Shown: piece after piece, positions 16,700 to 25,726 of the stretch
Layout of the letters: every line of letters begins with the position of its first letter
How positions within the stretch are numbered: the stretch's first letter is position 1
Assembly (NCBI RefSeq): GCF_000423525.1
Contig: NZ_AUID01000002.1
Coordinates: forward strand, 62,001 to 126,000
Length of the DNA stretch: 64,000 bases
Reading direction: 5' to 3'
Source: Proteocatella sphenisci DSM 23131
GTDB lineage: Bacteria; Bacillota; Clostridia; Peptostreptococcales; Filifactoraceae
Program-made: the position numbers and the translations under genes
The notes under the pieces: model-generated
What the model was told of the DNA's origin: nothing
The model's database searches: none
What the model saw: only the letters and a program-made list of their open reading frames with translations

Positions 16700-18910
16700 T
16701 TATTCCTCCAACTGCATGTCAAAGTTTACATAATTGCCTTCTACATTCTTTATTTTTACAAGCATTCCGTATTTTTTCCCATCTTTATCTGTCAGGCCTC
16801 TTAATGCTATTACTTTTCCTTCTATAAGGCATTTTGCCATGGGTTTTGTAACAGTAGTTCCTCTGGATATAAAAAACCGGTCTTCTTTCCAAAGTGAAAA
16901 CCTGCACTCTGGATCTTCTCTATAACCTTCACAGTAATAAGATTTCGAATTTTCATATATATTCCTGCCACATTTGGGGCATTTACCAATTATTTCTTTT
17001 TGATTTTCTCCTGAAAATTTTGTTTTAACACCTGATTTTTTCATTCTTGTAAGGCTGGTTTTTTGTCCTATAATTTCTCTGAAATACTGAGCAGTCCTGG
17101 TTAAAGCTTCTGAAACAAGTATTTCTTTTCTATATATGTCCTTAAGTATTATCGAAGTCTCTACAGTTTTTTCTTTAGACATATCTATGTGGAGTTGTTC
17201 TAAGGCCTGTACAAGGTATGTTCCTTTTTCTGTTACGTCAAGCACCGTCTTTTTTTCAGTTATATAGCCATATTTGACAGCGTTTGAAATTATATTGTCC
17301 CTTGTAGCTACGGTTCCAATCTCAATCCCCCTTAGCATCTGAGCATAGTCTTTGTCATCTTCTTCCGAGCTTTCTTCTGATTCATCACTGATATCCTCTG
17401 TTTCTGAAGGTGAATTTTTAAGCTCTTTTATCTCTTCTTTGAATGGGTTCTTGAGATAATTGTTCATATCTACCATAGTCAGGAGTTTAGGAGGGCTGGT
17501 CTCTTTTTGACCAGCTTTGAATTCAGTGTCTACAATCTCATTTATAGCAAACTGCGGGAGGAGTTTTTCTTTGGAATCCGGTTTTTCATATTTATAAAAA
17601 CCTTCTTTTTTTATAGAATTCCCTTTAAGTTCCACAATGTAATCCCGTCCATCTGCAAGGGTACTTATAGTTATGCGTGTTTCTTCCACAAGAGTTTTCT
17701 CCGACGTAAAGTTTGCAAGAAATCTGTTTAATATAGTCTGATAGACCTCACGCTCATTTTTTCCAAGAGAATCTATATTTGCATTTTTTATGGTCGGAAG
17801 CAAGGCACTGTGGCTTTCTACTTTACTGTCATCAAAAAGAGCCTTTGTATTTTTAAATTTTATCTCGTATCCCTTTGCAGTATACTTTTCAACAAGATTT
17901 TTGACATCTTGTGCTTCACTCGAATGGAGGTATTCCGTGTTGGTTCTTGGATAGGTTATAAGTCCTTTTTCATAAAGCCCCTGGGCAGCTTTGAGAGTAT
18001 CTTCCAGTGTCAATTTGAAACTCTTTACCATTTGGTTTTGAAGTGTGGTAAGTGAAAATAATTTTTTAGGTTTTTTCTCTACAGCCTTTACCTGCTTATC
18101 TGTAACCACAGAATCAGATGAATTGAGTGCATCTATAGTCTTACTTATGAGCTCTGTATCATTCATGTCACTAAATCTGCTGTTTTTTACAGTGGCTTTA
18201 AATTCTTCGGAGTCTTTTTTTATTGTACAGTCTATCTCTGTGTACTTTTCTGGTATGAAATTTTCTATTTCCTGTCTTCTGTCATATACCCTTTTCACTA
18301 TGGGGGTAAGAACCCTTCCAACTGGCAGAAAATCCCCTGCCTTAAGAGTTATATATCTGGTAAGATTTATTCCATAGAGCCAGTCCAGATAAGTCCTGGC
18401 CAACCCCTCTTTATAGAGGCTGTCCGTTTCAGATATATCTTTTATCCTCATTATAGAAGCCTTTATCTCTTCAAGATTTATGGATTTTAGCCACAACCTT
18501 CCTACAGGCTTTTTAATTTTATTGCTACTAAAGACCCTGTATATTATGTTGTTGATTATTACTTCGCCTTCTCTGTCAGCGTCACCGCAGTTTATTATCA
18601 TCTCTACGTCGGGTCTTATAATGAGATTCTCCAGTAATTCATATTGCTTTCTTACCCCATCATCATCTCTTATTTTGAATTTAAATTTTTCCGGTATAAA
18701 GGGGAGCTCATACAGGACCCACCTGGTCTTTTCACGATCAAAATAATCATCCACATCTTGAAGTACGAGAAGATGCCCGAATGCAAAGCTAACTATGTAC
18801 TCACTATTTTCATAGTAGCCGTTGCGTTTTTCCATCTTGCCAAGAGCCTTTACTATTTCCATAGCAAGGCTCGGTTTTTCTGCTATTATCATTTTTTTCA
18901 TGTTCTTCAA
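16700..18910 (-). CDS. topB: DNA topoisomerase III
   Basis: A 736-residue type IA topoisomerase that relaxes and decatenates single-stranded or negatively supercoiled DNA. The TOPRIM domain has IIAEKPSLA at the start and the metal site GDADREGEVI (about residues 105-114). The catalytic Tyr is in GLITYPRTNTEYL (about 315-327). An acidic insert rich in Glu/Ser lies near 500-515, and a C-terminal CPKCGRN...YYCEGY zinc-ribbon-like segment precedes the end. The start is TTG at 18910 with GGAGG five bases ahead; ATG at 18901 is the alternative. It is the last gene of the larE-larB-larC-topB row, 21 bases after larC. A link between the topoisomerase and cofactor synthesis is not expected. Confidence 0.93.
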   Translation of the reverse strand: MKNMKKMIIAEKPSLAMEIVKALGKMEKRNGYYENSEYIVSFAFGHLLVLQDVDDYFDREKTRWVLYELPFIPEKFKFKIRDDDGVRKQYELLENLIIRPDVEMIINCGDADREGEVIINNIIYRVFSSNKIKKPVGRLWLKSINLEEIKASIMRIKDISETDSLYKEGLARTYLDWLYGINLTRYITLKAGDFLPVGRVLTPIVKRVYDRRQEIENFIPEKYTEIDCTIKKDSEEFKATVKNSRFSDMNDTELISKTIDALNSSDSVVTDKQVKAVEKKPKKLFSLTTLQNQMVKSFKLTLEDTLKAAQGLYEKGLITYPRTNTEYLHSSEAQDVKNLVEKYTAKGYEIKFKNTKALFDDSKVESHSALLPTIKNANIDSLGKNEREVYQTILNRFLANFTSEKTLVEETRITISTLADGRDYIVELKGNSIKKEGFYKYEKPDSKEKLLPQFAINEIVDTEFKAGQKETSPPKLLTMVDMNNYLKNPFKEEIKELKNSPSETEDISDESEESSEEDDKDYAQMLRGIEIGTVATRDNIISNAVKYGYITEKKTVLDVTEKGTYLVQALEQLHIDMSKEKTVETSIILKDIYRKEILVSEALTRTAQYFREIIGQKTSLTRMKKSGVKTKFSGENQKEIIGKCPKCGRNIYENSKSYYCEGYREDPECRFSLWKEDRFFISRGTTVTKPMAKCLIEGKVIALRGLTDKDGKKYGMLVKIKNVEGNYVNFDMQLEE

Positions 18911-18931
18911 CGATGCCTCCAGTTATCTGCT

Positions 18932-20179
18932 TTATTTTTTGATAAGGCTGATTCTGTTTTCTACCTCATGTAATCCTAAATTATTTGCCTGTGCACATTT
19001 TCTTATACTTTCATATTCAAAATAAGTTTTTTTAACATCCTTATAGCTGCAGTGTTTAAGAACAACGTCGCCAAGTTCTGTGGATATTGTTTCAAAACTT
19101 CTTTGCATTTTTACTCTGTCAAGTTCTTGCTTTCTTATTCCTATAGCAGTGGTATGCTCGAAAACAGCTTTAATTATATCAGTTTCCAGGGATTTTTCAC
19201 ATATGACACTAAGGGTGTATGCCGGGCGATTTTTTTTCATAAATACAGGTGTGTAATATACGTCAAGCGCACCTTTTTCAAAAAGTCTGTCCATTGCATA
19301 TCCCAGATGTTCACCACTCGTATCATCTATATTTGTCTCTATAAGCAAAACAGTATCAGTATTTTCATTCTGCAAAGAAGTATTTTCTTCTATCATGTAA
19401 ACTCGCAGTATGTTCGCATGAGCAAAGTCCTTAGTACCTGCTCCCATTCCAACCGCCTTAATGGTTCCTTGTGGCATAGATGAAAACTTCGTATTTATAC
19501 TGGCTACAAAAGCTGCTCCAGTTGGAGTTATAAGCTCACTTTGAGTCTGAGTTATCTTAAGCGGTATGCCATACTTTACAGCCATTTCAAGTGTCGCTGG
19601 AGCTGGCACTGGAACTTTTCCATGCTGACAATACACGTGTCCTTGTCCTTCATAAAGAGTTGAAAACACGTGAGCATCTGCATTTAAATCATCTATACAA
19701 ACTGCTATTCCTACTATATCTATAATTGAATCTATCGCGCCTACCTCATGGAAATGAACTTCATGCTTTGGAAGGTTGTGCACTTTAGCTTCTGCTTCTG
19801 CTATTATATCAAACATATCCAGAGCCAGTTTTTTTGCTCTGTCACTTATTTTTGCATTACTTATTATTTTTGTTATCTCGCTCAGACCCCTGTGATGATG
19901 CTCAATCGCGTCACCGTGGTCGTGGTCATGATCGTGATGGCCATGGTCGTGATCGTGATGGCCATGGTCGTGGGGTTGATCAGTTTTAAGTATTACATCA
20001 AATTTCGTCGCAGTTATTCCACATTTTTGAGTGCTTTTTATATCAATTTCAAACCCGTCTATATAAAGACTTTGGATGGCTTGAGTCAGTTTTTCTTTGC
20101 TCGCTCCAAGATCTAGCAGCGCTCCTATTGTCATATCTCCGCTTATACCTGAAAAACATTCAAAATAAAGTGTTTTCAT
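18932..20179 (-). CDS. larC: Nickel-pincer cofactor biosynthesis protein LarC (nickel insertion)
   Basis: A CTP-dependent cyclometallase that inserts nickel into the pincer nucleotide to finish the NPN cofactor used by lactate racemase and relatives. At 415 residues it is a single uninterrupted frame covering both the LarC1 and LarC2 parts; in Lactobacillus plantarum these are joined by a frameshift. The N-terminus MKTLYFECFSGISGDM is diagnostic. A His/Asp-rich stretch (about residues 69-96) probably binds or stores Ni(II). I start at the ATG at 20179, preceded by GAGGAGGG, rather than the ATG 36 bases upstream inside larB. It follows larB by 16 bases. Confidence 0.95.
   Translation of the reverse strand: MKTLYFECFSGISGDMTIGALLDLGASKEKLTQAIQSLYIDGFEIDIKSTQKCGITATKFDVILKTDQPHDHGHHDHDHGHHDHDHDHGDAIEHHHRGLSEITKIISNAKISDRAKKLALDMFDIIAEAEAKVHNLPKHEVHFHEVGAIDSIIDIVGIAVCIDDLNADAHVFSTLYEGQGHVYCQHGKVPVPAPATLEMAVKYGIPLKITQTQSELITPTGAAFVASINTKFSSMPQGTIKAVGMGAGTKDFAHANILRVYMIEENTSLQNENTDTVLLIETNIDDTSGEHLGYAMDRLFEKGALDVYYTPVFMKKNRPAYTLSVICEKSLETDIIKAVFEHTTAIGIRKQELDRVKMQRSFETISTELGDVVLKHCSYKDVKKTYFEYESIRKCAQANNLGLHEVENRISLIKK
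19930..19971. repeat. 21-base tandem repeat in the His-rich part of larC
   Basis: Two exact copies of a 21-base unit (19930-19950 and 19951-19971) encode two seven-residue units of the His-rich linker of LarC. Such repeats can expand or shrink by slippage, so the linker length may vary between strains. Confidence 0.85.
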
Positions 20180-20195
20180 AAACTTTACCCTCCTC

Positions 20196-20948
20196 TTATT
20201 TTTTCTCAATTGCATTTACTACCAGTCTGTTTATCTGGGCCGCAAGGTAACCTGCGCCAAATCCATTATCTATATTTACAACGCCTATCCCTTCTGCACA
20301 TGAGTTTAGCATGGTAAGCAGAGCTGAGAGCCCGCCAAAATTCGCTCCATATCCTATGCTTGTTGGAACAGCAATAACCGGCTTGTCCACAAGGCCTGCA
20401 AGGACCCCCGGAAGTGCTCCTTCCATTCCCGCTACTGCTATTATAGCGTTCATATCCCTAAGTTCAGGTAATACTTTAAGCAGCCTGTGAAGCCCTGCAA
20501 CTCCTACATCATATATCCTTACTACATCTGCTCCAAACATCTCTGCTGTTATGGCCGCTTCTTCAGCAACTGGAATATCAGAGGTTCCCCCTGTGCATAC
20601 AGCTATCTTGCCTCTTGGTACAAGTTTTTCATCTTTTACAAATATTACTCCCGAACGTTCTTCAAACTTAGCCTGAGGGAAAATTTTCTTTACCTCATTA
20701 TATTGAGCCTGATCCGCTCTTGTAGCAAGAAATGAATTTTCCCTTTCATAAAGTCTTTTTGCTATTTCTGCAACCTGGATTGGCGTTTTTCCCTGTGCAA
20801 AAATTACCTCTGCAAATCCCGATCTTAATTTTCTATGATGATCCACCCTTGCGTATCCAAGGTCTTCATATGGAAGGTCTTTCAAATGATCAATGACCTG
20901 TTCTAACTCCATGTCTCCGTTTTTATATGCTTCAAGTATATCTTTCAA
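20196..20948 (-). CDS. larB: Nickel-pincer cofactor biosynthesis protein LarB
   Basis: A 250-residue PurE-like (AIR carboxylase fold) enzyme that carboxylates and hydrolyses nicotinic acid adenine dinucleotide to give pyridinium-3,5-biscarboxylic acid mononucleotide, the first step of NPN synthesis. Signatures are YEDLGYARVDHHRKLRSGF near the N-terminus (about residues 26-44) and the PurE-like core TGGTSDIPVAEEAAITAE and AGMEGALPGVLAGLVDKPVIAVPTS across residues 120-200. The gene lies between larE (17 bases) and larC (16 bases), clearly one operon. Confidence 0.95.
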   Translation of the reverse strand: MKDILEAYKNGDMELEQVIDHLKDLPYEDLGYARVDHHRKLRSGFAEVIFAQGKTPIQVAEIAKRLYERENSFLATRADQAQYNEVKKIFPQAKFEERSGVIFVKDEKLVPRGKIAVCTGGTSDIPVAEEAAITAEMFGADVVRIYDVGVAGLHRLLKVLPELRDMNAIIAVAGMEGALPGVLAGLVDKPVIAVPTSIGYGANFGGLSALLTMLNSCAEGIGVVNIDNGFGAGYLAAQINRLVVNAIEKK

Positions 20949-20965
20949 ATCTACCTCCGATAATT

Positions 20966-21760
20966 TTATTTCAGCCCTACGTCCATGCTTCCGCTTCTAA
21001 AGCCTTCTATATCAAGCGTTATATATGTGAATCCGATTTTCTTGAATTCTTTTGCTATGTTCTTACGATTTATAATCACTTTTTCAAAATCTTCTTCTCT
21101 TACTTCAATCCTTGCTATATCAGAGTGTACCCTGAGTCTGCATACTTTAAGTCCACATTCTTTCAGATAGTCTTCGGCTAATTCTACTTTTTGAAGATCT
21201 GCTCTTGTTATATCTGTATTATAAGGAAATCTAGTTGCCATACATGGCGCCGACGGTTTGTTGTGTACTCTTATTCCAAGCTCCTTTGCATACTCTCTTA
21301 CTTCATCTTTTGTTATTCCAAGCTCTGCAAGTGGACTCACTATTCCAAGCTCTTCAAGAGCTTTTATACCCGGCCTGTACTCTTTGTGGTCATCTGCGTT
21401 AGTTCCATCTATTATAACTTTATAAGCATTGTTTTTTGCAAATTCAGTCAATTCCGTGAACAACATTTTCTTACATAGATAGCACCTGTTTACCGGATTT
21501 TTGAGAATATCAGGGTTTGAAAATTCGTCAATTTCAATTACTGTTATATCTACGCCCATCTCTGCTGCAAGTTTTCTTGCTTCAGGCTCGTCCCCAGCAG
21601 GATGAAGATTGGTCCTAAACATTACCGCATGTACTTTTTTTCCTGTATCCGCTGCGATTTTTAGTATCAGAGAGCTGTCAACTCCCCCGGAAAATGCTAT
21701 ACATACCCCGTCATCTGCCAGGGTATTAATAAAATCCTGTAAAGCTTTCAATTTTTTCAT
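20966..21760 (-). CDS. larE: Nickel-pincer cofactor sulfur transferase LarE, three-cysteine type
   Basis: A 264-residue PP-loop ATP pyrophosphatase that adenylates and sulfurates the LarB product. The PP-loop is FSGGVDSS (residues 23-30). Three cysteines stand at family positions: Cys93 and Cys96 (NRCYLCKK) and Cys173 (SAPCMATR). L. plantarum LarE has only the last and sacrifices its sulfur, whereas three-Cys LarE proteins such as that of Thermotoga maritima bind a [4Fe-4S] cluster and can turn over. This one should be of the cluster type. The start at 21760 follows AGAGGT; longer frames upstream lack a site. It is the first gene of the lar row. No larA lies in the window. Confidence 0.93.
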   Translation of the reverse strand: MKKLKALQDFINTLADDGVCIAFSGGVDSSLILKIAADTGKKVHAVMFRTNLHPAGDEPEARKLAAEMGVDITVIEIDEFSNPDILKNPVNRCYLCKKMLFTELTEFAKNNAYKVIIDGTNADDHKEYRPGIKALEELGIVSPLAELGITKDEVREYAKELGIRVHNKPSAPCMATRFPYNTDITRADLQKVELAEDYLKECGLKVCRLRVHSDIARIEVREEDFEKVIINRKNIAKEFKKIGFTYITLDIEGFRSGSMDVGLK

Positions 21761-21916
21761 ATCTATATACCTCTTTATTATATCATAAATTGTAAACAAA
21801 AAATTACCACAAAAACATAATGCATCCGCTTTAGCGTGCACTTACCTTCATGGTAACCTGATGTGTTGTCGATTATATTTATGCCCAATTTTTTAATGTA
21901 AAAATCACTCTTACAA

Positions 21917-22261
21917 CTATATTCTCTTCACAAATTCAGATTTTAGTTTCATAGCTCCAAAACCATCTATTTTGCAATCTATATCATGGTCACCATCATA
22001 CATAAGACGAATATTTTTGACTTTTGTACCTATTTTTAAAACTGAAGAACTACCTTTAACCTTGAGGTCTTTTATTACAGTGACACTGTCTCCATCACTT
22101 AATACGTTACCATTTGAATCTTTTATAACTTTTTCATCTGAATTTGATGCATTTTCAGTACTCTGAGACCACTCATGTGCGCATTCCGGACATACAAACA
22201 TATTCCCATCTTCATAGGTATATTTAGATCCGCATTTTGAACACTCTGGCAAATTTGACAT
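21917..22261 (-). CDS. PhnA/YjdM-family zinc-ribbon protein
   Basis: A 114-residue protein with an N-terminal zinc ribbon (CSKCG and CPEC, residues 7-27), an acidic linker, and a C-terminal PhnA/YjdM domain with [23 protein letters not shown] and ending in [17 protein letters not shown]. The name comes from a gene near phosphonate genes in E. coli, but the family has no proven role in phosphonate use. The ATG at 22261 follows GGAGGA at good spacing. It is probably monocistronic and divergent from transketolase. Confidence 0.88.
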   Translation of the reverse strand: MSNLPECSKCGSKYTYEDGNMFVCPECAHEWSQSTENASNSDEKVIKDSNGNVLSDGDSVTVIKDLKVKGSSSVLKIGTKVKNIRLMYDGDHDIDCKIDGFGAMKLKSEFVKRI

Positions 22262-22367
22262 ATATTTAGTCCTCCATAATATCATTTTCTTAATTGTTAA
22301 TAGAACATAATATTATCATAAACATACTCCATTTACAAATATTTCTTGTGTTTTTTCAAAACACTTG

Positions 22368-22396
22368 TTTACAAAAAGCATTATAAGCGGTATATA
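22368..22396 (+). promoter_or_regulatory. Candidate promoter of the transketolase gene
   Basis: TTTACA (22368-22373) and TATATA (22391-22396) are 17 bases apart, about 50 bases ahead of the transketolase ATG. An imperfect inverted repeat CTTGTGTTTT/AAAACACTTG lies just upstream (about 22346-22368). Confidence 0.5.
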
Positions 22397-22450
22397 TACA
22401 TCAATTAGATAATTTTTATTAAAAATACATTCTGACAAGGAGAATATCAT

Positions 22451-24442
22451 ATGAATTATAAAAAAATCGACACGATTGCTATTAATACTATACGCTCACT
22501 TTCAGCAGATGCTGTTCAAAAAGCAAACTCTGGACATCCAGGACTTCCTCTTGGAGCAGCGCCAATGGCCTATGCTATATGGACTAAAATGAAACATAAT
22601 CCTAAAAATCCAAAGTGGAATGACAGAGACAGGTTTGTACTTTCTGCCGGTCATGGATCTATGCTTGTCTACTCCTTGCTCCATCTTTTTGGGTATGACA
22701 TGTCACTCGATGATATAAAGAATTTTCGTCAACTTGGAAGCTCTACTCCAGGACATCCCGAGTACGGTCACACAGAAGGCCTCGAAACAACTACTGGACC
22801 ACTTGGACAAGGACTAGCCAACGCTGTTGGAATGGCTATAGCAGAATCTCATATTTCAAAAAAATTCAATCGCCCGGAATTTGATATCGCGGACCATTTC
22901 ACATATGTTATAGCAGGAGATGGCTGTCTCATGGAAGGTATTTCTTCAGAAGCTTCTTCACTTGCAGGGACTCTTGAACTTGGAAAACTTATAATGCTTT
23001 ATGATTCCAACAGCATATCAATAGAAGGAAGTACAGATATTGCATTTACTGAAGATGTAGCAGGCAGATATCGCGCTTATGGATGGCAGGTAATTGAGGT
23101 TAAAGATGGAAATGATCTCGAGCTTATATCTTCTGCAATAGATGAAGCAAAGAGTAATAAAGATAAGCCCTCACTTATTATTGTTACTACCCAAATTGCA
23201 TACGGATGCCCTGCAAAACAAGGGAAGGCATCTGCTCATGGCGAGCCACTCGGAATAGAAAATGTAAGAGAATTAAAAACCACACTGGGACTAGACCCAG
23301 ATTTAGAATTTTATGTACCTGAAGAAGTTTATTCTCATATGGATAAATGGATACAAAGAGGAAATGAAGCTGAATCCAGCTGGTACAATCTCCTGGAATC
23401 TTACTCTAAAAAATATCCTGAGCTCTACAAAGAATATCTCAGATGGCACGAAATTGATTTTTCAAAGATCCTAAAAGATATAATAAATCTTGAAAACTAT
23501 AAAAAGGCTGTATCTACGCGTGAGGCATCAGGGAATCTCATAAACAGTATTTCTCATATAATGGAAAACTTTATAGGAGGCTCTGCAGATCTATCCCCTT
23601 CAAATAAAACTCATATGAAAGATCAGGGCGAGTATTCTGCTTCGTCAAGAGATGGCAGAAATCTCCATTTCGGGGTTAGAGAGCACGCTATGGCCGCAAT
23701 CACAAATGGAATTCGCCTTCATGGTGGCCTGGTACCTTACTGTGGCACTTTCCTCATATTTTCTGATTACATGAAAGCCGCTATGAGGCTTTCTGCTCTA
23801 ATGAATATCCCGGTTGTGTATGTGCTTACACACGACAGCATAGGAGTTGGTGAAGACGGTCCTACTCATCAGCCCGTTGAGCAGCTTTCATCACTTAGAA
23901 GTATCCCTAATATGACTGTATTCAGGCCAGCGGATGCAAAAGAAACTGCACTGGGCTGGTATCACGCCCTTACCAGTCATAATTCTCCTACTTCTTTGAT
24001 ACTTTCAAGACAAAACCTTCCTCTATATAAAGAGAGCAGCGAAAATGCCCTAAGAGGCGCTTATATACTCAAAGATTCTGAAAAGGAAATTCCTGATATA
24101 ATCCTCATGGCTTCTGGTTCAGAGGTTGAACTCATATACGACGCTCACGAAAGACTTAGGGCCCTTGGAATAGACTCAAGAGTATTAAGCATCCCATCTT
24201 TTGAAATATTTGAGAGACAAGAAGCAGAATATAAAGAAAAAGTAATGCCTTTGAATGTAAGAAAGAGAATAGCTGTCGAAGCATCAAATTCAGCGCAGTG
24301 GTACAGATATATCGGACTTGACGGAGAGCTTATTGGAATGAATAGCTTTGGGGCATCTGGAAAAGCATCAGACCTTTTTCCTCACTTTGGTTTCACTTCA
24401 GAAAACGTTGTTAAAGCCGCAGTTCAAATGATGAAAAAATAA
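22451..24442 (+). CDS. tkt: Transketolase
   Basis: A 663-residue thiamine-diphosphate enzyme moving two-carbon ketol units between sugar phosphates in the non-oxidative pentose phosphate pathway. The start [29 protein letters not shown]-type segment (residues 6-35), the TPP motif AGDGCLMEG (about 155-163) and the Pyr-domain segment [19 protein letters not shown] (about 468-486) are all present. It is full length and fused, not split as in some Clostridia. AAGGAG precedes the ATG. In anaerobes it supplies erythrose 4-phosphate to the aro operon, which is also in this window. Confidence 0.96.
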   Translation: MNYKKIDTIAINTIRSLSADAVQKANSGHPGLPLGAAPMAYAIWTKMKHNPKNPKWNDRDRFVLSAGHGSMLVYSLLHLFGYDMSLDDIKNFRQLGSSTPGHPEYGHTEGLETTTGPLGQGLANAVGMAIAESHISKKFNRPEFDIADHFTYVIAGDGCLMEGISSEASSLAGTLELGKLIMLYDSNSISIEGSTDIAFTEDVAGRYRAYGWQVIEVKDGNDLELISSAIDEAKSNKDKPSLIIVTTQIAYGCPAKQGKASAHGEPLGIENVRELKTTLGLDPDLEFYVPEEVYSHMDKWIQRGNEAESSWYNLLESYSKKYPELYKEYLRWHEIDFSKILKDIINLENYKKAVSTREASGNLINSISHIMENFIGGSADLSPSNKTHMKDQGEYSASSRDGRNLHFGVREHAMAAITNGIRLHGGLVPYCGTFLIFSDYMKAAMRLSALMNIPVVYVLTHDSIGVGEDGPTHQPVEQLSSLRSIPNMTVFRPADAKETALGWYHALTSHNSPTSLILSRQNLPLYKESSENALRGAYILKDSEKEIPDIILMASGSEVELIYDAHERLRALGIDSRVLSIPSFEIFERQEAEYKEKVMPLNVRKRIAVEASNSAQWYRYIGLDGELIGMNSFGASGKASDLFPHFGFTSENVVKAAVQMMKK

Positions 24443-24451
24443 TTAATTTAT

Positions 24452-24491
24452 AACTCCCTGACTCAGAATAAGTAAACTGAATCAGGGAGTT
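24452..24491. terminator. Bidirectional terminator between tkt and the Crp-like gene
   Basis: Stem AACTCCCTGA/TCAGGGAGTT (24452-24461 and 24482-24491), extended inside by CTCAG/CTGA, lying between convergent genes. Confidence 0.85.
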
Positions 24492-24497
24492 TTGAAT

Positions 24498-25178
24498 TTA
24501 AAGATAAACCTCTGCAGACATTTTTCTAAGGCTTTCCTCATCTACAACTTCATAAGCCCCACCAACTTTCTTCAGATATCGGGCTTCACAGAAACTTTCG
24601 AGAGTTCTAAGAAGATGTCTGTAACTGGTGGAAAGAAGCTGAGCAGTTTCCGAAAGATTAACTTCAAAATACACTTTTTCTCTTTGTTCCGATGTTTTCA
24701 GGATATACCCTGCCAGGCGACTTTCAAGAGGATATAGCAAGTTTATAGAGCTGTTGTGAGAACTCCTGTGAAGTTTACCTCCAAGACTTTTGCAGATAAA
24801 CCTCAGAAATCTAGAATCATCCATAAGCCCAGGATTTACAACGTTCATAGGAATACCTATGCAATAGGTATCTTCAACCGCTTCTATACTCCCCGAAGTA
24901 AGCTCAGTTCCTAAAATTTCAATATCTCCCATAACTTCAAAATTTTCATAAAAACATATAAGGAGATTTTTTCCGTTTTGAAGAGATATATATGATTTCG
25001 CCCTTCCTTGTGTGAGAAAAAGCATATAATCAAGATTTTCTCCTTCTGTGCACAGCATTTCACCCTTTTTATAAAGAATAAGCTTCATCTCAGACCTTAT
25101 ATCCAAAGTGAAAATATCATCAATCTGATATTTTTTGATATGAGTGTCTTTCATAATATCATCATTTATTATTCTCAT
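24498..25178 (-). CDS. Crp/Fnr-family transcription regulator
   Basis: A 226-residue regulator with an N-terminal cyclic-nucleotide-binding-like beta barrel (about 20-130) and a C-terminal winged helix (about 150-215; LSETAQLLSTSYRHLLRTLESF is the recognition part). It resembles the YeiL/ArcR-like Crp branch; the residues binding cAMP and the N-terminal Fe-S cysteines of Fnr are not evident, so its signal is unknown. The start at 25178 follows AAGGAG. It is divergent from a pair of DMT transporter genes and a perfect 26-bp palindrome lies between them, very likely its own binding site. Confidence 0.9.
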   Translation of the reverse strand: MRIINDDIMKDTHIKKYQIDDIFTLDIRSEMKLILYKKGEMLCTEGENLDYMLFLTQGRAKSYISLQNGKNLLICFYENFEVMGDIEILGTELTSGSIEAVEDTYCIGIPMNVVNPGLMDDSRFLRFICKSLGGKLHRSSHNSSINLLYPLESRLAGYILKTSEQREKVYFEVNLSETAQLLSTSYRHLLRTLESFCEARYLKKVGGAYEVVDEESLRKMSAEVYL

Positions 25179-25214
25179 CGCACCGCTCCTTAGATTGTTA
25201 AAAAAATAAAGATA

Positions 25215-25240
25215 AGTGATATGACATATGTCATATCACT
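25215..25240. promoter_or_regulatory. 26-bp palindromic operator for the Crp-like regulator
   Basis: A perfect palindrome with half-site AGTGATATGACAT. Its centre (25227.5) is about 42 bases upstream of the start site implied by the -10 box TATAAT at 25258-25263, which is the class II position for activation by Crp-family proteins. It is also about 50 bases upstream of the divergent regulator gene, so it could mediate autoregulation. Confidence 0.75.
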
Positions 25241-25257
25241 GTATATATGTAACATGT

Positions 25258-25263
25258 TATAAT
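25258..25263 (+). promoter_or_regulatory. -10 box of the DMT pair promoter
   Basis: Perfect TATAAT. The -35 region falls inside the palindrome and matches poorly (TATCAC), as expected of an activator-dependent class II promoter. Confidence 0.6.
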
Positions 25264-25294
25264 AATAATTATTATAACAATAAAGGAGTAAAAT

Positions 25295-25717
25295 ATGAAC
25301 AATATAATATCGGCAGCTACCGGTGTGTTAATAGCGCTAATGCTGCTTTTCAATGGATATCTTGCAGGTTTTTTTGGTATATACACTTCAAGCGTCCTCA
25401 TTCACGCAGCTGGTCTTTTAGCAATTACTGTGATAATAATTGCGGGCAGGCATCGCTTTGGCAGATGCAAAGAAGCAAAGTGGTATCTTTACAGCGCAGG
25501 AGCAGTAGGTGTAATAACAGTTATATTTAATACCATTTCATTTTCAGGAATGGGAGTTTCACTTACGCTTGCAGTCAGCCTTCTTGGCCAGTCTCTCGCT
25601 GCCATAATAATTGATCATTATGGCCTTATGGGAATGAAAAAAGTAAAATTCGAAAGACAAAAAATCACCGGTCTTGTTCTTATACTAGCTGGAATTATTA
25701 TTATGTCAGTATTTTAG
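25295..25717 (+). CDS. DMT-superfamily half-size transporter (DUF606/YdcZ), first subunit
   Basis: A 140-residue membrane protein with about five hydrophobic segments, a half-length member of the drug/metabolite transporter superfamily (DUF606, YdcZ). Members are often encoded as adjacent pairs that must assemble together, in contrast to the 10-helix EamA proteins. It begins SAATGVLIALMLLFNGYLAG and ends with a short helix. AAAGGAG precedes the ATG. The second half-size gene follows 9 bases later. The substrate is unknown. Confidence 0.85.
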   Translation: MNNIISAATGVLIALMLLFNGYLAGFFGIYTSSVLIHAAGLLAITVIIIAGRHRFGRCKEAKWYLYSAGAVGVITVIFNTISFSGMGVSLTLAVSLLGQSLAAIIIDHYGLMGMKKVKFERQKITGLVLILAGIIIMSVF

Positions 25718-25726
25718 GAGGTCCAC

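Noticed and set aside
20180-20215. Longer LarC N-terminus starting inside larB
   Set aside because: It lacks a ribosome binding site, while the ATG at 20179 follows GAGGAGGG and begins with the family's usual N-terminus.
18932-21760. A frameshift in larC as in Lactobacillus
   Set aside because: The frame is open from start to end and covers both halves of the protein.
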